Source of the DNA: Candidatus Bathyarchaeia archaeon
Lineage (GTDB): Archaea; Thermoproteota; Bathyarchaeia; Bathyarchaeales; Bathycorpusculaceae
Reading direction: 5' to 3'
DNA length: 64,000 nucleotides
NCBI GenBank assembly: GCA_038728085.1
Contig: JAVYUU010000002.1
Coordinates: 124,001-188,000, forward strand
Positions 16,970 to 26,753 of the stretch are shown piece after piece. Every line of letters starts with the position of its first letter. Positions within the stretch are counted from its first letter, which is position 1. Below the pieces are notes generated by a model, which did not search any database, was not told the DNA's origin, and saw nothing but the letters and a program-made list of their open reading frames with translations. The translations under genes and the position numbers were made by a program.

Positions 16970-19021
16970 TTGCAGAGGGAAGAATTCAGAAGTTTTGATT
17001 TGGCAGCTGTCCTCCGCGAGCTTAGGGAAGCCATTTTGAACGCTAGGGTGAGCAACATTTACCAGCTGAACGGGGCAACCCTGCTTTTTAAGCTACGGCG
17101 AGGTGAGAAAATTTACAGTCTCATCTTGGAGGCTGGAAAACGCCTAAACCTAACAGCCTATGCTCCGGAGAAGCCCCTGCATCCGCCGGCTTTCTGCATG
17201 GCTTTGAGGAAGTACCTTCGAAACAGCACATTAACCAACATTGAGCAGCACAAGTTTGAGCGTATAGCCATCCTATCCTTCACAGGCAAGGCTGGCAACT
17301 TCAAACTCGTCGTTGAGCTCTTTGGAGAAGGCAACATAATCCTAGTGGACAGCGAAAACAGGATTGTGCAAGCCTTAAGGTATAAGCGAATGCGGGATCG
17401 GAACATACTACGCGGTGAAACCTTCGCCTTTCCACCTCCAAGCGGGCAGAATCCCCTAGAAATGGATTCCCAAGCTTTCGTTGAGGGCTTGAGGGCTTTT
17501 GGAGAGATGGAGATTGTCCGGGCTCTTGCCCGTTTTCTGGGCATAGGAGGCTTATACGCCGAGGAAATCCTCTTAAGGCTTGGATTGGACAAAACAACAC
17601 CCTGCAACAGCCTAAACGCTTCTCAAGTAGAGGAAATCTACAAGTGCCTTGAAGGATTGATTCGCCAAGTTTTAGAGGGGAAACTTGAACCATGCATAGT
17701 TTTCGACGAGAAGGGCGGGCCTCTGGACGTTGCCCCCTTAAGGCTTAAACGCTATGAGGGACTGAAGCATCAATTCTACAGCAGCTTTAACGAAGCCCTA
17801 GACGAATTCTACGCAAGAGTCAAGGCTTTGAGGAAAACTGAAAACCAAATGGTAGGCGAGAACCTAAGGCGGGAAATTGAAAGGCTGAGGAGGGTTTTAG
17901 CTGAGCAGGAAAAAGCCCTCATGGAAGCAGAGCAGAAAGCTGAAAAATATAGGCAGATCGGCGACCTAATATACGCTCATTCTGGAGAGCTTCAATCATT
18001 ATTGAACAGGCTTTGGGAAGAGAAAAGGCTTGGAGCGGAATGGGAGAACATAACCTCGAAAATTTTAGCCGAGAAAAAAGCTGGCTTAAAGCCATCCACA
18101 TTTTTTGAATCCCTCGATAAGCAGCGGCTCATTTTAAACGTTTGCATTGAAAACTTGTCCTTCAGTCTGGGCTTGCGGAAAGACTTGTTTGCTAATGCCG
18201 CCGAATACTATGAGAAGGCTAAGGCTGCAAGGCATAAAGTGGAGGGCGCAAGGGCGGCGCTGGAAGAAACCAGAAGGAAGCTTCTGGAGGTGGAAGCCAA
18301 ACTTAAGGAGGTTGAGCTGGAGGCGCTTGCAGCCCCCCTCAGGGTTGAAGAGGAGCTTGCCAAACGCAAAGTAAGACAGAAGCGCTGGTTCGAGAAGTTC
18401 AAGTGGTTTATAACTTCCGACGGCTTCCTCGTCGTGGCCGGCAAAGATGCGGCAAGCAATGAAGTCCTGATAAAAAAGTATACGGCTCCAGAGGACTTGG
18501 TTTTCCATGCAGATGTGACGGGTGCCCCCTTCGTCGTCGTGAAAACGGAGGGTAAAACGCCAAGTGAACAGTGCCTCCGTGAAGCTGCAGAGTTTGCGGC
18601 TGCCCACTCGAGGGGCTGGCGGGAGGGCTTCGCATCCATAGACGTTTACTGGGTTAAGCCAAACCAATTGAGCAAGGCTGGAGGCTCAGGCGAGTATGTT
18701 CCCCGGGGGGCCTTTGTTATTCATGGGAGTAGGAACTGGCTGAGGGGCACCCCATTGCGAATAGCCGTGGGCGTCGTCTTCGATCCAGAAACCGGGGAGC
18801 CGACATTCATAGGCGGGGCTGCTGAAGCCGTCAAATCCAAAACAAGCATTTACGCCATTCTAGTGCCAGGAGAAGAGGAAGGAAAAACCCTCCTAACCAG
18901 GGTTTTGAGGACGCTAACAGAGAAAACGCCTAAGGACCAGCGGGAAAAATTGTTGAAGGCTAATCCCGAAGCCTTACGGGAGTTTATCCCCTACACTAGG
19001 GGCAGAGTTCTTCAAGAATAA
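16970..19021 (+). CDS. rqcH: RqcH/NEMF-type ribosome quality control protein (NFACT)
   Basis: 683 residues. The order is an NFACT-N domain (starting FRSFDLAAVLRELREAI), helix-hairpin-helix region (about 165-235), a coiled coil (about 270-460), and the NFACT-R/DUF814 domain (KWFITSDGFLVVAGKDA, about 475 onward, with DLVFHADVTGAPFVVVK). In bacteria and eukaryotes, the family binds 60S/50S subunits with stalled peptidyl-tRNA and adds Ala or other tails. The protein ends near the NFACT-R boundary, the length typical of archaeal members. Start TTG 16970 with GGTGAGGG immediately before; TATA-like TATTTATAC at about 16917. Convergent with the 16S rRNA gene. Confidence 0.93.
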   Translation: MQREEFRSFDLAAVLRELREAILNARVSNIYQLNGATLLFKLRRGEKIYSLILEAGKRLNLTAYAPEKPLHPPAFCMALRKYLRNSTLTNIEQHKFERIAILSFTGKAGNFKLVVELFGEGNIILVDSENRIVQALRYKRMRDRNILRGETFAFPPPSGQNPLEMDSQAFVEGLRAFGEMEIVRALARFLGIGGLYAEEILLRLGLDKTTPCNSLNASQVEEIYKCLEGLIRQVLEGKLEPCIVFDEKGGPLDVAPLRLKRYEGLKHQFYSSFNEALDEFYARVKALRKTENQMVGENLRREIERLRRVLAEQEKALMEAEQKAEKYRQIGDLIYAHSGELQSLLNRLWEEKRLGAEWENITSKILAEKKAGLKPSTFFESLDKQRLILNVCIENLSFSLGLRKDLFANAAEYYEKAKAARHKVEGARAALEETRRKLLEVEAKLKEVELEALAAPLRVEEELAKRKVRQKRWFEKFKWFITSDGFLVVAGKDAASNEVLIKKYTAPEDLVFHADVTGAPFVVVKTEGKTPSEQCLREAAEFAAAHSRGWREGFASIDVYWVKPNQLSKAGGSGEYVPRGAFVIHGSRNWLRGTPLRIAVGVVFDPETGEPTFIGGAAEAVKSKTSIYAILVPGEEEGKTLLTRVLRTLTEKTPKDQREKLLKANPEALREFIPYTRGRVLQE

Positions 19022-19044
19022 CGGCGTAAAGGTAGTCTAAGGGC

Positions 19045-19093
19045 TTGGCTATGTGGTCTCCGTCGCCATTCTCCTCCAGTCGGCTTTTCGGCC
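19045..19093 (-). other. 3' arm of the 16S rRNA processing stem
   Basis: Just outside the 16S 3' end, 19045-19056 is exactly complementary to 20673-20684 (12 bases). Bases 19075-19093 are complementary to 20640-20658 with one mismatch in 19. Together they would close a long helix around the 16S precursor, like the bulge-helix-bulge processing stems of archaeal pre-rRNA. Confidence 0.8.
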
Positions 19094-19103
19094 TCATGGC
19101 ATA

Positions 19104-20596
<1,493 letters not shown>

Positions 20597-20639
20597 TTAG
20601 GCGATCCGGCTGATCGCCGGATACGCTTATTGGGCTTAC

Positions 20640-20684
20640 GGCCGCAAAGCCGACTGGATTTGGAGGGGAGATCCACATAGCCAA
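20640..20684 (-). other. 5' arm of the 16S rRNA processing stem
   Basis: Complementary to 19045-19093 (see that entry); lies about 45-90 bases upstream of the mature 16S 5' end. Confidence 0.8.
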
Positions 20685-20832
20685 AGCCCATTTCAGACCT
20701 AACAGGTAACTGTCAGGTCCACATTTTTGTGCCCGCAAGTGGAGGCCAACCGTCCTCATCCCTTTTGGCGGTTAAACGCCTTTATGGTTGGGGTTGGGCC
20801 GCCGCCGGAAATGCGGGCAACTTTGTTCAGCA

Positions 20833-20863
20833 AGATAGATTGCTCTATCTCAGCGGATATAAA
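20833..20863 (-). promoter_or_regulatory. 16S rRNA promoter with an inverted repeat downstream of the TATA box
   Basis: On the minus strand, TTTATATC (20863-20856) is a good TATA box and predicts a transcription start near 20832. AGATAGA (20833-20839) and TCTATCT (20844-20850) form a perfect 7-base inverted repeat between the box and the predicted start, the place where a repressor would block polymerase. The leader 20597-20832 contains the processing arm and no gene. Confidence 0.5.
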
Positions 20864-20924
20864 TGTTTCTGCACACCTTAATATACATTCTTGTTTTGGA
20901 TTCTGGAATTGCAGTTCAAGGCTT

Positions 20925-21401
20925 TTATGTTTTCCACAGGGTTCTTCTCAGCGCATCCGCCCTGTAAATGGCCGCGAAGGGGCTTGACGATGCTCTGCCA
21001 TGCTTTTCAATGGCTTCTACAAGATCCTTAAGCGTGCCGGGCTTCCATGAAATTTGGGGGTTTACAACGACTATCAGCGTTCCATAGGCTTTGTTTACTC
21101 CCGTTTTTAAGGCTTGATTTTCGCCTAGTCTGGCTGTATGCCTAACCACCTTGCCGCTGATTTGAGGCCACCTTCGCCTACACTCCTTTATGGTTGCCCA
21201 AGCCATTTCATAGGTGTGGTCGCTGCTTCCATCATCCACCACGATGACCTCGCAGAATCCCATGTATCCGGCTGCACTCTCAAATATGCTAGTCAAGCAT
21301 TTGGGAATCTGCCTATCACAATTGTAGGCTGGAACTATTATGGAGACCGCAGGCTTAGAAATGCTTTTCAGCCGAGCCTGCACGCTTTCTCCTTCCACCA
21401 A
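20925..21401 (-). CDS. truncated or degenerate family 2 glycosyltransferase
   Basis: 158 residues matching only the N-terminal GT-A nucleotide-binding half of GT2 enzymes: VSIIVPAYNC, VIVVDDGSSDHT, and LGENQALKTGVNKAYG. The metal-binding D-x-D that should follow (usually about 10 residues after the A-x-G) is replaced by VNPQ. The acceptor-binding half is missing; the frame stops soon after. It is therefore probably inactive as a transferase, a decaying gene, or repurposed. Start TTG 21401 or the next GTG. Located just upstream of the 16S promoter, on the same strand. Confidence 0.7.
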   Translation of the reverse strand: MVEGESVQARLKSISKPAVSIIVPAYNCDRQIPKCLTSIFESAAGYMGFCEVIVVDDGSSDHTYEMAWATIKECRRRWPQISGKVVRHTARLGENQALKTGVNKAYGTLIVVVNPQISWKPGTLKDLVEAIEKHGRASSSPFAAIYRADALRRTLWKT

Positions 21402-21565
21402 ACCGATTAAGGCATCTTGAAATAAAGCAAGTATTCCGCTTGGAGAATATTCTTATGAAATAAACACTGAAGGTGGCACAGCTATTGATATAGATTGGGC
21501 GTTTAGAAGGCTTAAATAAGGCTTACAACAGTTTCAGAATTCTTAGGAAATGGAGAAAAGCATCC

Positions 21566-22396
21566 ATGGAAGATCTTTCGCGATACTACGCCCTCCTTAA
21601 GGATCCAACTAGGCGAAGGATCATTGAGATTTTGGGCAGTCAAGAGAAAATAGGATTTAAAGAGCTCCGTGAAAAGTTGGGTGTCGGCGTTGGCACCGTC
21701 TACTATCATTTGGACATGCTCTCGGAGTTTATTGAGCAGGATAAGCAGCGCAAGTATAGGCTGAACGCGAAGGGACAAATGCTATATAGAGTCTTGAAGG
21801 ATGGAAATGTTCCGGCAAGCCTTGCAATAAGCGAGACACTAAGCCATCGGACGATCAAGTGGCTTTTTCTGTCTCCCATATTTGCATTGACTGTAAAGCC
21901 GCATAGGTTTTTGCCAGTCTCCGCCGCCATATTGGTTTTAGGAGCCCTCGGAGCATCCATGATTAAGCTTGAACCCGCCCTATTCTTCTACTTTGAGGGG
22001 TCCACCCGCAGTCCCGCAAACATAGCTGTGCTTTTCATCTTCAATTGGATAGGCTTGTTCCTGTTCGCGGAGGTTTTAGCCATAGCCCTTTTCAGGCGGG
22101 TTGGAAATGACCTGCAATTTTTCACGTGCATGGGGCTGGCGGCGCTTCCCCTAGCTATTTATCCCTACATGTATTTAGCTGTTCCAATGGTTTTGGAAGC
22201 CCTAGCCATAAGTTGGCAGCTTGCGAAAACCATTAGAGACGCAATACTAGTGGTTTTGCAGGTTTGGAGCATACTGCTGGTTTCAGCGGCAGTCTGCCAT
22301 GGAAAAGGCTTGAGGCTGGACAAGGGCATAATCATAAGCCTAACAGCCACGTACCTAAACATAGCCGTCCTATTCATGCTTGGAAAACTCGCCTAG
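21566..22396 (+). CDS. membrane protein with N-terminal winged-helix domain
   Basis: 276 residues. Residues 1-85 are an ArsR-like winged helix: ALLKDPTRRRIIEILG, then FKELREKLGVGVGTVYYHLDML as the recognition helix region, and a short wing (DKQRKYRLNAKG). The rest has about five membrane spans. Such proteins are probable membrane-tethered transcription regulators that sense something at the membrane; the signal is unknown. Start ATG 21566. TATA-like GCTTAAATA at about 21509. Divergent from the truncated glycosyltransferase. Confidence 0.85.
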   Translation: MEDLSRYYALLKDPTRRRIIEILGSQEKIGFKELREKLGVGVGTVYYHLDMLSEFIEQDKQRKYRLNAKGQMLYRVLKDGNVPASLAISETLSHRTIKWLFLSPIFALTVKPHRFLPVSAAILVLGALGASMIKLEPALFFYFEGSTRSPANIAVLFIFNWIGLFLFAEVLAIALFRRVGNDLQFFTCMGLAALPLAIYPYMYLAVPMVLEALAISWQLAKTIRDAILVVLQVWSILLVSAAVCHGKGLRLDKGIIISLTATYLNIAVLFMLGKLA

Positions 22397-22560
22397 TAAA
22401 CAATACGACACTAACTTTACAGTTCTCCATAAGCAACAAAGCGCCTCTAGAAGGAAGGGGCTAGAGAAAATAAGCTGAAAATAAACGCCATTTTCCCAGC
22501 CAAACTATAGAAAAAGCAGCATACTTACGGCTGTTTTGAAAGCGCAACCATGACACGGCG

Positions 22561-22584
22561 GAAGTTCTAGAAATCTAGAACTTC
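22561..22584. repeat. perfect inverted repeat (11 + 2 + 11)
   Basis: GAAGTTCTAGA (22561-22571), spacer AA, then TCTAGAACTTC (22574-22584). It lies 77 bases before the start of the surface-protein gene and about 34 bases before its TATA-like element. It could be an operator or a hairpin in the gap 22397-22661, which otherwise holds no gene. Confidence 0.8.
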
Positions 22585-22661
22585 TGATAGGCGGAGTTCG
22601 AGTTTTTTGGAAGCGATTTTCTTAAAAGCCAGTTTAACGTAGTCTATTTCGGTGAAAAAGC

Positions 22662-24026
22662 ATGAAAAACACAAGAAAAACAATATTGGCTTCGATTTTA
22701 GCCTTGCTTCTAGTCGCGCCAGCGCTCGCCGCCCTAAGCCCAACAGCAAACGCTGAAGACTCCGTGGAGGAAGTTCAAAGCTTACCAGTTAAGGAAGGAC
22801 TTTGGGAACCGGTATGGTACAAGTTTGAGACTCCGTTGATAACGTTGATCTTCCCAGCAAGAGGCACAAAGCCCATGTTCCTGTGGTGGTACACAAACGA
22901 TAACAGCACAATATATGTAGTCAAGTTTAAGGGAGTCATTGAATACCTCGCCATTGACAAGCCATACTATAGGCATCGCTTCCATGCAAACAACGCCACA
23001 ATAAACGCGACATTATGGAAAGACCGCATCGAACCAGCCCTGCGACAAAGGTACACGTACGGCGGAATGATGTATCGCCAAGCGGTAAACGAATTCATAG
23101 ACCTTCTGTTTAGACTACACAGAGCCTATCTGCCCTTCAGCGCCTGCAACTGGACGCTGTCCGGACCAGTATTTGTTGAGGAGAAAGGTTACTGGTCCTT
23201 CAACTTCACACTAACAACGGTTTACGGCCATCCAAATCTGAAGTTTGCAGAGAACAATATTGAGATTAGATGTCGATTCTACAATGCCACAACCACCGAA
23301 ACACCAGACCCCGCCAATCCAGATTACAATTATACTGTTGCAGCGGGACAGTTGAAATTTGACTTTGTCGTAAAGAATTGGCAATGGAACATTGACAAGA
23401 TCAACGGCTTCCTCAGAAAGTGGGGTCTCGAAATACCGGAAAGCAGAACAGGCTTAGCTCTATGGATCAACATGGCTTCGATAAAGCTTGAAGATTTAAA
23501 ATGCGCCGAGAACGAGGTGCGTTATCAGGCGGAGCATCAGATTGAGACAGCGTCCCAGATGCGGGAAGCCATCGTTAACGGTGAACGCTACGCGGTAGAC
23601 AAAAATGAGACAAGCCAAGATGAGAATCCAGTACAAGCCACACTGCAGCTTAGGGAAAGGTTCAGGGAACGCATAAGGCTGCACTTTGCCCGCGGCGAAA
23701 AAGATGTTCCAGTGGGCTTCTTGGAGTTTGTTCCATGGGCTAGACTGCTAAACCCAGACGGCACAACCCACAAGTATGTGAATGTTACGGCGTCCTACAT
23801 TGCTGCTGGCGGCCATTTGAGGCTGTTCATCTGCTACCCATATTTTGGAAACTACACGTTGGAGCATGACCCAACCATAGGCTTAACATCAGCCCCAACA
23901 ATCCCAGAGCTGGTAACTCCGAAACTGCTAATATGGATCTTGGTTGGCGCCACTGTGATTATCGGCGTGGCTGTTGCCGCTGTAAAGCTTCTCAAGAAGC
24001 CTGTCAACATCCTGGCTGTCAAGTAG
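22662..24026 (+). CDS. large predicted surface protein with signal peptide and C-terminal anchor
   Basis: 454 residues. The N-terminal signal peptide has a basic start (MKNTRKT), a hydrophobic core and a likely cleavage after SPTANA (residue 31). The C-terminus has one membrane span (about 426-446) and a short basic tail (KLLKK). The exposed part is rich in Trp, Tyr and Asn-x-Ser/Thr sites (possible N-glycosylation), suggesting an extracellular protein. I recognise no domain. Start ATG 22662, with CTTAAAAG at about 22620 as a promoter candidate. Probably cell-surface or S-layer associated (inference from topology). Confidence 0.85.
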   Translation: MKNTRKTILASILALLLVAPALAALSPTANAEDSVEEVQSLPVKEGLWEPVWYKFETPLITLIFPARGTKPMFLWWYTNDNSTIYVVKFKGVIEYLAIDKPYYRHRFHANNATINATLWKDRIEPALRQRYTYGGMMYRQAVNEFIDLLFRLHRAYLPFSACNWTLSGPVFVEEKGYWSFNFTLTTVYGHPNLKFAENNIEIRCRFYNATTTETPDPANPDYNYTVAAGQLKFDFVVKNWQWNIDKINGFLRKWGLEIPESRTGLALWINMASIKLEDLKCAENEVRYQAEHQIETASQMREAIVNGERYAVDKNETSQDENPVQATLQLRERFRERIRLHFARGEKDVPVGFLEFVPWARLLNPDGTTHKYVNVTASYIAAGGHLRLFICYPYFGNYTLEHDPTIGLTSAPTIPELVTPKLLIWILVGATVIIGVAVAAVKLLKKPVNILAVK

Positions 24027-24080
24027 GCTCCTCTCTTCTTTTTCTATTTGTTTTTGATGTATTCTGTGGTGGAAGTAAAA

Positions 24081-24088
24081 GTTTATAT
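24081..24088 (+). promoter_or_regulatory. TATA box for the small gene at 24120
   Basis: GTTTATAT places the start of transcription at about 24108, which supports ATG 24120 rather than ATG 24048 as the true start. Confidence 0.5.
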
Positions 24089-24119
24089 GGTGTATCGCTA
24101 CGTAATATTTGGGATTCAA

Positions 24120-24266
24120 ATGAACTTGAGGGGAGAAGACGACGAAATCCGCTGGCAAGTTGTAAAAGCCATGCTGGACGAATTTCCAAAACTGAGGGAA
24201 AAAGTCAAAGAATATTTGGAGAAGCAGCCAAAACAGAAAAGCAAAACTCCAAAGTTTGGATGTTAA
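24120..24266 (+). CDS. small charged protein (48 residues)
   Basis: A short, helical, very charged protein (about 35 percent Lys, Arg, Glu, Asp) with EIRWQVVKAMLDEFPKLRE, then a basic C-terminal tail ending in Cys. The frame extends up to ATG 24048, but a TATA box at 24081-24088 favours ATG 24120. No known family. Its 3' end overlaps that of the convergent wHTH gene by 4 bases. Confidence 0.5.
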   Translation: MNLRGEDDEIRWQVVKAMLDEFPKLREKVKEYLEKQPKQKSKTPKFGC

Positions 24267-24745
24267 GTATGGTTTTTCTTTAACAGGTGGGCTGGCGGAA
24301 CCTTAACGTTGTTTTTCCCGTTTCCGTTGTCGGATTTTAGAAGATCGGTTATTTCGCGGTAGCGTTGGAGAAACTCCAAGCCCTTTGACGTCGCCTTATA
24401 GATTTCCTTGTCGTTTTCGATCCTCTTTTCGATGAGGCTCACCCTCTCCATGAACTTCAAGTAATCGTTAAGCTGTGTGAAACTCAAATTCGCCCGGTAC
24501 ATGATTTGGGTTTTTAAAACACCATCTCTGGCTATTTCCAGAATCTCCGCAATTATGTAGAGCTTGTCTCGCCTTTTCGGCTGGGGGTTGGGGCCCCAAA
24601 CGTTCATTTCCACAATTTTCCTCTCAATAATGAATTCATGATAGGAAAACGCGTGGCGTATTTTAAGCGGTGTTTCTGCAGGCCCACTATTACTGCTCTC
24701 GTAATATTTTCTAGAAGAATCCTCTATTCCATGCTTCAGAGACAA
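24263..24745 (-). CDS. archaeal winged-helix DNA-binding protein (HTH_45-like)
   Basis: The 160-residue frame contains one archaeal winged-helix domain: RRDKLYIIAEILEIARDGVLKTQIM, then LSFTQLNDYLKFMERVSLI. It is followed by wing residues and KGLEFLQRYREI. This is the compact archaeal regulator family often called HTH_45. The N-terminal 46 residues do not belong to the domain; an ATG at 24607 (before NVWGPNPQPKRRDK) could be the true start. Targets are unknown. Divergent from the phosphodiesterase at 24791. Confidence 0.8.
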   Translation of the reverse strand: MSLKHGIEDSSRKYYESSNSGPAETPLKIRHAFSYHEFIIERKIVEMNVWGPNPQPKRRDKLYIIAEILEIARDGVLKTQIMYRANLSFTQLNDYLKFMERVSLIEKRIENDKEIYKATSKGLEFLQRYREITDLLKSDNGNGKNNVKVPPAHLLKKNHT

Positions 24746-24790
24746 TTTTATCTACATTGAATGTGGAAAACCTAAGAGGAGGTGTATAAG

Positions 24791-25291
24791 ATGCTTGTGG
24801 GTTTAATGTCTGACACCCATGACTGCTTGTCCATGGTGGAGAAGGCCATAAAAAAGCTCAATGAGGAAAAAGTGGAGCTTGTGCTTCATGCTGGGGATTA
24901 TGTGGCACCCTTTGTCATTCCAAGGTTTCGGGATTTAAGGGCGAAGTTGATTGGCGTCTTCGGCAACAATGATGGGGACAGGGAACTCCTGAAGAAGCGG
25001 TTTAGCGAAAATTCTATGCTTGAGCTTCATGGGAACTTTGCGGAGATAAAGGTGTGCAACATTAAGATTGCGTTGCTGCACGGCAGCGAGGAGGAGCTTT
25101 TGAAGGCTCTGATTGAAGGTGAAGCCTTCGACGTGGTTGTTCATGGGCACACACATAGGGCGGAGGTTTACCGCAAAGGAAAAACTTTGGTAGTTAATCC
25201 CGGAGAGGTTTGCGGATACTTGACGGGAAAATCCACAATCGCCCTTCTGGACACGGATAGACTCGAAGCAAGAATCCTAAACTTAATCTAG
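24791..25291 (+). CDS. YfcE/MJ0936-type phosphodiesterase
   Basis: A 166-residue calcineurin-fold phosphodiesterase: MSDTHDC (D-x-H), HAGDYV (GD), VFGNNDGD (GNND), LLHGSEEE and VHGHTHRAEV (GHTH). The small, single-domain MJ0936/YfcE type hydrolyses phosphodiesters in vitro with Mn2+ or Ni2+. Start is ATG 24791 because GGAGGTG at 24778-24784 has ideal spacing; the GTG at 24782 lies inside that ribosome site. Convergent with moaA (4-base overlap). Confidence 0.92.
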   Translation: MLVGLMSDTHDCLSMVEKAIKKLNEEKVELVLHAGDYVAPFVIPRFRDLRAKLIGVFGNNDGDRELLKKRFSENSMLELHGNFAEIKVCNIKIALLHGSEEELLKALIEGEAFDVVVHGHTHRAEVYRKGKTLVVNPGEVCGYLTGKSTIALLDTDRLEARILNLI

Positions 25292-26220
25292 GCTTGCACA
25301 CGGCAGTATGGCTCCCTAATCTGATTAGCTAGCTTGAAAAGGGCGGACAGCTCTTCATCCGTGGCTCCATTACGCATGGGCGTCAAAACATCCACAGTAT
25401 TATCATTTCTCATGAGGCATGGCTTAAGTTTCCCATCGCTTGTGATCCTTAGGCGGGTGCAGTGCATGCAGAACTCCGTGTTTTCAATGGGATGAACAAC
25501 CTCCACCTTTAAGTCTGGAAGATAGTATATGCAGCGGTTTTGCATGTAATGTCTAACCTCAATTTTTAGGGCTTTCTGCCTAAGCATATCCTCATACTCA
25601 TCCAAGGGCTTATGGTAAGCCTCATAGTACTCGCGGCTTATATTCACAGGCTCAAGCTCGACAAGCTGCAAAACGGCGCCTGTTTCCCTTGCAAAATCCA
25701 TCATCTCCGGCACATGTGAATCATTTACGCCCTTTAAAATGAGCATGTTCAACTTTACGGGGTTTAATCCAGCCTCGACAGCCGCTCTAACCCCTCTTAA
25801 AACGTTTTCCAGTCTGCCTCCCGTTAGCTTACAGTAGGTTTCTCCGTCTATTGTTGGAAGGTTTATATTCACCCGTTTCAAGCCGCTTGCCCGCAGTTCT
25901 TTGGCTAATGGCTCAAGCAGTGTCCCATTAGTCGTCATGGAAAGCTCCTCCAAGCCCTCTATAGAGGCTATGCCGCGGACAATCTGCACAATATCCCTAC
26001 GCATGAGAGGCTCTCCGCCAGTAAGCTTAACCCTTGAAATGCCAAGGTTGACGGCTATTCTGGCTAGGCGCACAATCTCCTCGGCGGTCATTTCCACGCT
26101 ATTTTCCGCAGACTTGTCTTCGCCCTCGGCATGACAGAAACTGCAGTGCAAATTGCATGGCTTCGTTAAGACTATTCGAAGGTTAAGAAGCGGACGCCCA
26201 TAGCGGTCAACAAGCACCAT
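25288..26220 (-). CDS. moaA: GTP 3',8-cyclase (molybdopterin/tungstopterin synthesis)
   Basis: Radical-SAM enzyme that begins pterin cofactor synthesis from GTP. The N-terminal cluster motif is CNLHCSFC (C-x3-C-x2-C), followed by KLTGGEPLMRRD. The second cluster motif is CMHCTRLRITSDGKLKPC near the C-terminus (C-x2-C-x13-C). The protein ends without the usual GG tail (CRVQA). The 310-residue length is normal for archaea. Third gene of moaC-moaB-moaA: moaA begins 2 bases after moaB stops. Confidence 0.95.
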   Translation of the reverse strand: MVLVDRYGRPLLNLRIVLTKPCNLHCSFCHAEGEDKSAENSVEMTAEEIVRLARIAVNLGISRVKLTGGEPLMRRDIVQIVRGIASIEGLEELSMTTNGTLLEPLAKELRASGLKRVNINLPTIDGETYCKLTGGRLENVLRGVRAAVEAGLNPVKLNMLILKGVNDSHVPEMMDFARETGAVLQLVELEPVNISREYYEAYHKPLDEYEDMLRQKALKIEVRHYMQNRCIYYLPDLKVEVVHPIENTEFCMHCTRLRITSDGKLKPCLMRNDNTVDVLTPMRNGATDEELSALFKLANQIREPYCRVQA

Positions 26221-26222
26221 CG

Positions 26223-26753
26223 TTATTCCCGTGCATGCTTAACGATGTGTGCGGCTTCCGGCAATATAAGTTTTTCAAGGCAAAGTTTAACGGCATCCGG
26301 TGAGCCGGGTATGCAGAAGAAGGCTTTGCCTTTGGCTATTCCGGCGAGGGCGCGGGAGAGGATGGCGGCTGAACCGATTTTCTCATAGCTTAAAAGTCTG
26401 AAGAGTTCCCCAAAGCCGGGCAACGTCTTCTCCATGAAGGGTGAGACTGTTTCGATGGTTATGTCTGTGGGGGTTATGCCTGTCCCGCCACAGAATATGG
26501 CGATGTCTACGCTGGGTTCTTCCAAGGCTCTTTTAATGCCTTCCTCTATTGCTTGTTTGTCGTCGGGTATGATTTCGCGGAGAACAACCGAATAACCATG
26601 GCCTTTCACCATTCTCTCTATTAGGTCGCCTGATTCGTCCCGGATTTTTTCGCCTCGTTTTAGCTGGTTGTAGCGGGATGTGCTGCATATGAAGATGGCG
26701 AAACCCAGTTTTTTGGGGGCTTCAGCCTTATGCCTAAGCGTGCTCTCGCTCAT
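26223..26753 (-). CDS. moaB: molybdopterin adenylyltransferase
   Basis: 176 residues. MoaB/MogA fold with the motifs FCGGTGITPTDITIE and a C-terminal CIPGSPDAVKLCLEKL. It adenylylates molybdopterin before metal insertion (in archaea usually for tungsten enzymes). Its ATG overlaps the end of moaC by 4 bases, a coupled translation signal. The N-terminal extension is short. Confidence 0.95.
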   Translation of the reverse strand: MSESTLRHKAEAPKKLGFAIFICSTSRYNQLKRGEKIRDESGDLIERMVKGHGYSVVLREIIPDDKQAIEEGIKRALEEPSVDIAIFCGGTGITPTDITIETVSPFMEKTLPGFGELFRLLSYEKIGSAAILSRALAGIAKGKAFFCIPGSPDAVKLCLEKLILPEAAHIVKHARE

